Both the position numbers and the translations under genes were made by a program. A stretch of 64,000 nucleotides of DNA. It comes from Streptacidiphilus albus JL83. GTDB taxonomy: Bacteria > Actinomycetota > Actinomycetes > Streptomycetales > Streptomycetaceae. The notes under the pieces were generated by a model. It was not told the DNA's origin, searched no databases, and was given only the letters and a program-made list of their open reading frames with translations. Positions 59,553 through 64,000 of this stretch are shown in pieces. The stretch lies in the NCBI RefSeq assembly GCF_000744705.1, contig NZ_JQML01000001.1:7636017-7700016 (forward strand), written 5' to 3'. Positions within the stretch are counted from its first letter, which is position 1. The number at the start of each line of letters is the position of its first letter.

Positions 59553-59572
59553 CGGCCGTCGGCCGACGGCCG
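59553..59572 (+). terminator. GC palindrome after XRE-TPR gene
   Basis: Perfect 20-bp palindrome CGGCCGTCGGCCGACGGCCG, 36 bp after the stop; no separate loop. Confidence 0.45.
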
Positions 59573-59716
59573 TCGCGTGCGGGCCGTCGGGTGCGGACCG
59601 GCTCCGGTCGATCGGGACCGCGTGCCATGACGCCCGCCGGGGTCCCGGCGCCCGCGAAGCACGCATCCGTTTCAGATGCTTGACATGTTCGGGGCCTTGC
59701 CCCCAACCTCTCTCTA

Positions 59717-59728
59717 GAGAGCGCTCTC
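59717..59728 (+). promoter_or_regulatory. LacI/CebR-like operator upstream of GH3
   Basis: GAGAGCGCTCTC, a 12-bp palindrome with the GAGCGCTC centre found in CebR-type cellobiose operators of actinomycetes, about 240 bp before a secreted beta-glucosidase-type gene. Confidence 0.55.
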
Positions 59729-59965
59729 CCAGACTGACGAGGCGTCATTCGGCATGCTGAAATGCCGTTCTGCGGCATTTCTGCTCCGCCCTGCCCCGCC
59801 GCCCCCCGCACCACCGACAAGCCGTTGCGGACCTCTGTGGCTCCGGTCCGCGTCCAGCCGCCCCCGGTCGAGCCGGGCGCGCGGGCGCGAGCGGGGCGCG
59901 GACGTTCGCCGTCGGATTCCGGCCTCGGCCGCTTCGGTCCACCCACCGAACTGAAGGGAACGTCC

Positions 59966-62900
59966 ATGCCTCTCCCGCCCCCGCTGCTGCCAAGGCCTGC
60001 ACGCCGCAGACCGGGCCTGCCGCACCGCAGGCCGGTGTTCCGCGCGCTGCTCGCGGTCGCGTCACTGCTGTGCGCCCTGTCCCTGGCGACCGCGCACAGC
60101 TCGGCCTACGCCGCCGGCAGCGCCGCCTTCGGCGGCACTCCGGCCGCCGTCCCCGGTCCGGTCCAGGCCGCGAACTACGACACCGGCGGCCAGGGCGTGG
60201 CGTACAGCGTCACCTCCGCCAACGGCACTGCCAACAGCTACCGCGCCGACGGCGTCGACCTGGAGACCACCGCGGACACGCAGGGCACCGGCCCGGCCGG
60301 CGGTGGCTACGACCTGGGCTGGACCACGCCGGGGCAGTGGTTCGACTACACGGTGAACGTGGCGACCGCCGGGATCTACACGGTGAGTCTGCGGGTGTCC
60401 TCGCCGTACGGGATCACCGACGCGCTGCACCTGGCGAACTCCTCGGGCACCAACCTCAGCGGCTCGGTGGCGGTGCCGAACACCGGCGGCTACGAGACCT
60501 GGACCACCGTCGCCGCCAGCGTCACCCTGCCCGCCGGGGTGCAGACGCTGACGGTCGATCAGGACTCCAACGGCTGGAACTTCCACAACATGGTCTTCGC
60601 GCTCAGCTCGGCCGGCGGCTCCGGCGGGTCGAGCGGTGACCGGCCCTTCGGCGGTACCCCGGCCGCCGTGCCGGGCACGCTCCAGGTCGCCAACTACGAC
60701 ACCGGCGGCCAGGGCGTGGCCTACAGCGTCAGCTCCAGCAACGGCACCGCCAACAGCTATCGCTCGGACGGCGTCGACCTGGAGTCCACCGCGGACACAC
60801 TGGACACCACGGCCGCGGGCGGCGGCTACGACCTGGGGTGGACCACACCCGGGCAGTGGTTCGACTACACCGTGAACGTGGCGACCGCCGGGATCTACAC
60901 GGTGAGTCTGCGGGTGGCCTCCCCGTACGGGATCAGCGACGCGCTGCACATAGCCAATGCCTCGGGCGCCAACCTCAGCGGCTCGGTCTCCGTTCCCAAC
61001 ACCGGCGGCTACGAGACCTGGAGCACCGTCACCGCCAGTGTCGCCCTGCCCGCCGGGGTACAGACGCTGACGGTCGACCAGGACTCCAACGGCTGGAACT
61101 TCCACTACCTCGCCTTCACCCAGGGCTCGGGCGGCGGCGGCACCGGGGGCGGCGGTACCGGCGGCGGTACCGGTCCGACCGAGTACTGCGGCACCCAGGA
61201 CCTGGCGTTGGACCAGCCGACCACGGCCTCCTCCACCCAGGACGCCACCGACTACCCGGCGGCCGACGCCACCGACGGCGACCCCGGCACCCGCTGGTCG
61301 AGCGCGTCCAGCGACCCGCAGTGGCTGGAGGTCGACCTCGGCTCCCAGCAGCAGATCTGCAATGTGGGCATCCTCTGGGAGGACGCGTACGCCACGGCCT
61401 TCCAGGTGCAGGTGTCCAACGACAACTCCACCTGGACCACGGTCTACTCCACCACGACCGGCACCGGCGGCAACCAGTCCTTCCCGGTCTCGGTGACCGC
61501 CCGCTACGTCCGGATGTACGGCACCGCGCGGGGCACCCAGTTCGGCTACTCGATCTTCGAGTTCGACGTCTACGGCCTCACCACCGTGGCCCCGGTCACC
61601 GGCGGCAACGGCAACGGCGGCAACGGGGTCTGTCCCTGGGTGGGCTCCACCGCGCCGGTCGCCCAGCGGGTCCAGCAGGTGCTGAACACCATGGACCAGT
61701 CGGAGGAGCTCAGCCTGGTCGCCGGTGACGGCGGCTCGTCCTACATCGGCCAGATCCCCGGGGTCCCCGACCTGTGCATCCCGCCGACCAACATGGAGGA
61801 CGGCCCGAACGGCGTCGGTGACGGCGCCGGCGGCGTGACCGCCTTCCCGGACGGCGAGAACGCCGCCGCGACCTGGGACCCGACGCTGATCCAGCAGGAG
61901 GGTTCGGCGATCGGGAACGAGTTCGCCGGCAAGGGCGTGAACGTCTCGCTCGGGCCGACGACCAACCTGGTGCGCGACCCGCGCTGGGGCCGGACTTACG
62001 AGACCTACGGCGAGGACCCGTACCTGGCCGGACAGATCACCTCGGCCGAGGTCGACGGTCTGCAGAGCCAGGGCGTGATGGCCATGGTCAAGCACACCGC
62101 GGCCTACGACCAGGAGCAGTACCCCAACGGCGACAGCAACGAGACGGTCAGCCAGCAGGCCCTGGAGGAGCTCTACCTGGCGCCCTTCCAGGCTTCCATC
62201 GAGAAGTCCGCACCGGCTGCGATGATGTGCTCCTACGCCGTGGTCAACGGTGACGCCTCCTGCCAGAACGCCGACATCCAGCAGGAGGGACTCGACGGGC
62301 AGGCGAACTACGGCGGCTTCATCACCTCGGACTGGGGCGCTGACTACTCCAGCGTCCCGTCGACCGAGGCGGGGATGGACGTGGCGATGCCCTTCTCCGA
62401 CGCGAGCGCCCTGTCCGCCGCCCTCACGGCCGGCACGCTGAGCCAGGCGACGCTCAACGCCAACGTCGCCCGGGTGCTGACCCAGATGTTCGCCTTCGGG
62501 ATGTTCGACAACGCCCAGACCGGCTCCCTCACCACCAGTGTCACCTCGGCGGCGCACCAGGAGACCGCGCTGCAGCTCGGCGAGGAGGGCTCGGTCCTGC
62601 TCAAGAACAACGGCGTGCTGCCGCTCAACCCGAACGGCAACGAGTCGATCGCGGTGATCGGCACCGACGGCGGCGCCGGAGTGGAGCTGGCCGGCGGCGG
62701 CAGCGGCACGGTCACCAGCTCCAACACGATCTGGCCGATCACCGGCATTCAGAACGCGGCCGGCCCGAACGTCAAGGTCACCTACACCCAGGGCGACGAC
62801 AACGGCACCACCGACATCCCGCAGGCCGTCGCGGCGGCCCAGGCCGCCACCGACGCGATCATCTACGTCAGCGCACCGGAGGGCGAGGAGACCGACCTGA

Positions 62901-64000
62901 CCACGCTCGACCTGTCCAGCACCGACGAGACGATGATCGCGGACGTGGCCGCGGCGAACCCGAACACCGTCGTGGTGCTCAACAGCGGTTCACCGGTGGT
63001 CATGCCGTGGCTCAACTCGGTCGCGGGCGTGTTCGAGAACTGGTACGGCGGACAGGAGACCGGCGCCGCGATGGCCGCGCTGATCTTCGGCACCGCCGAC
63101 CCGTCCGGCAAGCTGCCGGTGACCTTCCCGAGCAGCCTGAGCCAGGTCCCGGCGCAGAGCACCGCGCAGTGGCCGGGCACCTCGACCGGGGTGGACTTCA
63201 GCGAGGGGGTGGACATCGGCTACCGCTGGTACCAGTCCCAGAACATCACCCCCGCCTTCCCGTTCGGCTTCGGGCTGTCCTACACCAGGTTCTCCTTCTC
63301 CAACCTCGCCGTCGGCGCCTTCGACGCCGACGGCAACGCCACCGCGACCGCGACCGTCACCAACACCGGCTCGGTGGCCGGTGCGGACGTGGCGCAGCTG
63401 TACGTCGGGGACCCGGCCGCCAGCCAGGACCCGCCGCAGCAGCTGAGGGGGTTCCAGCGGGTGACGCTGAGTCCCGGGCAGAGTGCGACGGTGACCTTCC
63501 CGCTCACCGTGCACGACCTGGCCTCGTGGTCGCCGACGGCCAACCAGTGGGAGGCGCAGGCGGGCACCTACTCGATCAGGGTCGGGGACGCGTCCAGCAG
63601 CCTGCCGCTGACCGGTTCGACCAGCCTGGCCCAGACCCTCACCGGGCAGGTCGCGGCGGGTGCCTCGGGTGCGGGGGTGTCCCTGGCCAACACGGCGGTC
63701 AGTGCCGGCGTCACCGCGAACTCCGGGGCGCCGGGCGCGGAGACGGTCGGGGTGGTCAACCCCTTCGGCTACAGCAGCCCGAAGGGCGCGGCGGTCTCCT
63801 TCCCCGTACAGGCCACCGACTCCGACAGCTCGCAGAGCCTCGCCTTCACCGCGACCGGGCTGCCGCCGGGCATCACCATCGCCTCCAACGGCACCGTCTC
63901 CGGCTCCGGCAGCACGCTCGGGACCTACACCGTGACCGTCACCGCGACCGACCCGAGGGGAGTCTCCGGCACGGCCACCTTCGTCTGGTCCGTCGTGCAG
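59966..64000 (+). CDS. Secreted modular GH3 glycosidase, C-terminus beyond right edge
   Basis: ATG at 59966 with AAGGGA upstream; open for 1,345 codons to the edge. Order: signal peptide (FRALLAVASLLCALSLATAH, then AYA); two CBM6 domains (about 50-215 and 225-385), each with YDLGWTTPGQWFDYTVNV; a Gly-rich linker; an F5/8 type C (CBM32-like) domain (about 405-540, ATDGDPGTRWSS); GH3 N-domain with KHTAAYDQE and the nucleophile D789 in GFITSDWGAD; GH3 C-domain (SVLLKNNGVLPLN); an Fn3-like domain after FPFGFGLSYTRFSFS; then an Ig/cadherin-like domain at the edge. It probably degrades plant or fungal beta-glucans or xylans outside the cell. The CebR-like box upstream suggests sugar control. Confidence 0.94.
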   Translation, partial: MPLPPPLLPRPARRRPGLPHRRPVFRALLAVASLLCALSLATAHSSAYAAGSAAFGGTPAAVPGPVQAANYDTGGQGVAYSVTSANGTANSYRADGVDLETTADTQGTGPAGGGYDLGWTTPGQWFDYTVNVATAGIYTVSLRVSSPYGITDALHLANSSGTNLSGSVAVPNTGGYETWTTVAASVTLPAGVQTLTVDQDSNGWNFHNMVFALSSAGGSGGSSGDRPFGGTPAAVPGTLQVANYDTGGQGVAYSVSSSNGTANSYRSDGVDLESTADTLDTTAAGGGYDLGWTTPGQWFDYTVNVATAGIYTVSLRVASPYGISDALHIANASGANLSGSVSVPNTGGYETWSTVTASVALPAGVQTLTVDQDSNGWNFHYLAFTQGSGGGGTGGGGTGGGTGPTEYCGTQDLALDQPTTASSTQDATDYPAADATDGDPGTRWSSASSDPQWLEVDLGSQQQICNVGILWEDAYATAFQVQVSNDNSTWTTVYSTTTGTGGNQSFPVSVTARYVRMYGTARGTQFGYSIFEFDVYGLTTVAPVTGGNGNGGNGVCPWVGSTAPVAQRVQQVLNTMDQSEELSLVAGDGGSSYIGQIPGVPDLCIPPTNMEDGPNGVGDGAGGVTAFPDGENAAATWDPTLIQQEGSAIGNEFAGKGVNVSLGPTTNLVRDPRWGRTYETYGEDPYLAGQITSAEVDGLQSQGVMAMVKHTAAYDQEQYPNGDSNETVSQQALEELYLAPFQASIEKSAPAAMMCSYAVVNGDASCQNADIQQEGLDGQANYGGFITSDWGADYSSVPSTEAGMDVAMPFSDASALSAALTAGTLSQATLNANVARVLTQMFAFGMFDNAQTGSLTTSVTSAAHQETALQLGEEGSVLLKNNGVLPLNPNGNESIAVIGTDGGAGVELAGGGSGTVTSSNTIWPITGIQNAAGPNVKVTYTQGDDNGTTDIPQAVAAAQAATDAIIYVSAPEGEETDLTTLDLSSTDETMIADVAAANPNTVVVLNSGSPVVMPWLNSVAGVFENWYGGQETGAAMAALIFGTADPSGKLPVTFPSSLSQVPAQSTAQWPGTSTGVDFSEGVDIGYRWYQSQNITPAFPFGFGLSYTRFSFSNLAVGAFDADGNATATATVTNTGSVAGADVAQLYVGDPAASQDPPQQLRGFQRVTLSPGQSATVTFPLTVHDLASWSPTANQWEAQAGTYSIRVGDASSSLPLTGSTSLAQTLTGQVAAGASGAGVSLANTAVSAGVTANSGAPGAETVGVVNPFGYSSPKGAAVSFPVQATDSDSSQSLAFTATGLPPGITIASNGTVSGSGSTLGTYTVTVTATDPRGVSGTATFVWSVVQ
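60128..61104 (+). repeat. Tandem CBM6 coding duplication
   Basis: 60128-60590 and 60648-61104 code for nearly the same domain. Long stretches are identical at DNA level, for example around 60316-60380 and 60840-60905, which implies recent duplication or gene conversion. Confidence 0.85.

Larger units (their letters stand above)
59517..59965 (+). promoter_or_regulatory. Intergenic region before the modular GH3 gene
   Basis: 449 bp without a convincing gene. It holds a GC palindrome near the XRE-TPR stop (terminator) and an operator-like GAGAGCGCTCTC before the GH3 gene. AAGGGA lies just upstream of the GH3 start. Confidence 0.45.

Noticed and set aside
60062..62557. Minus-strand 831-codon open frame opposite the GH3 gene
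   Set aside because: Low-complexity shadow. The plus strand has signal peptide, CBM6 and GH3 catalytic motifs in frame.

Overview
The window is high-GC DNA with strongly G/C-biased third codon positions, GTG starts and long secreted hydrolases, so it comes from an actinomycete of the Streptomyces type. Secreted peptidases of three unrelated acid-active families (S53 sedolisin, G1 eqolisin, neprosin type) make an acid-tolerant lineage such as Streptacidiphilus plausible; that is inference. Several large open frames here are antisense shadows of real genes. The NRPS at the left and the GH3 glucosidase at the right both run off the window.

Layout. (1) 1-15870: an unusual peptide natural-product locus. 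A six-gene minus-strand operon starts at 13843 and runs off the left edge. It encodes a PhyH-type Fe/2-oxoglutarate oxygenase, an SbnA-like PLP enzyme (2,3-diaminopropionate route), three ATP-grasp ligases of three different architectures, and a three-module NRPS (A-PCP-C-A-PCP-C-A-PCP-TE start). A divergent MFS exporter lies beside it. (2) 16337-18379: secreted sedolisin. (3) 18481-23887: a minus-strand run of an ABC transporter, a two-component system and two membrane proteins. (4) 24062-31418: small secreted proteins, a DUF4436 protein, a G1 endopeptidase, a Tat-type phospholipase C, and DinB and mycothiol-dependent-isomerase-type proteins. (5) 31500-33014: gluconate locus with gluconokinase, a divergent FadR-type regulator and the decayed remains of a gluconate permease. 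(6) 33097-39911: glycoside locus with esterase, GH3 glycosidase and MFS sugar transporter, divergent from a LacI regulator across a 30-bp palindrome.

(7) 40121-48671: a class I lanthipeptide cluster of the FxLD type. It has an XRE regulator, a possible second Cys-rich peptide, an isoaspartyl-type O-methyltransferase, a 60-residue precursor, a hairpin attenuator, LanB, LanC and a stand-alone SpaB_C-like protein. The core carries an Asp-Gly that is the likely methyltransferase target. (8) 48755-51895: a decayed boundary region. A 1,699-bp IS5-type element with a passenger gene is inserted in a remnant gene with a TTA target duplication, and removing it restores the reading frame. A truncated XRE gene and a DUF6879 gene follow. 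(9) 52029-64000: SnoaL-like protein, alpha/beta hydrolase, secreted GH20 hexosaminidase with ricin-type lectin repeats, two neprosin-type paralogues (one frameshifted), an XRE-TPR regulator, and a secreted modular GH3 enzyme with two near-identical CBM6 domains.

Together this is an accessory-type segment: two peptide natural-product loci embedded among secreted degradative enzymes and sugar uptake genes. All calls are from reading the sequence by eye; no database search was run.
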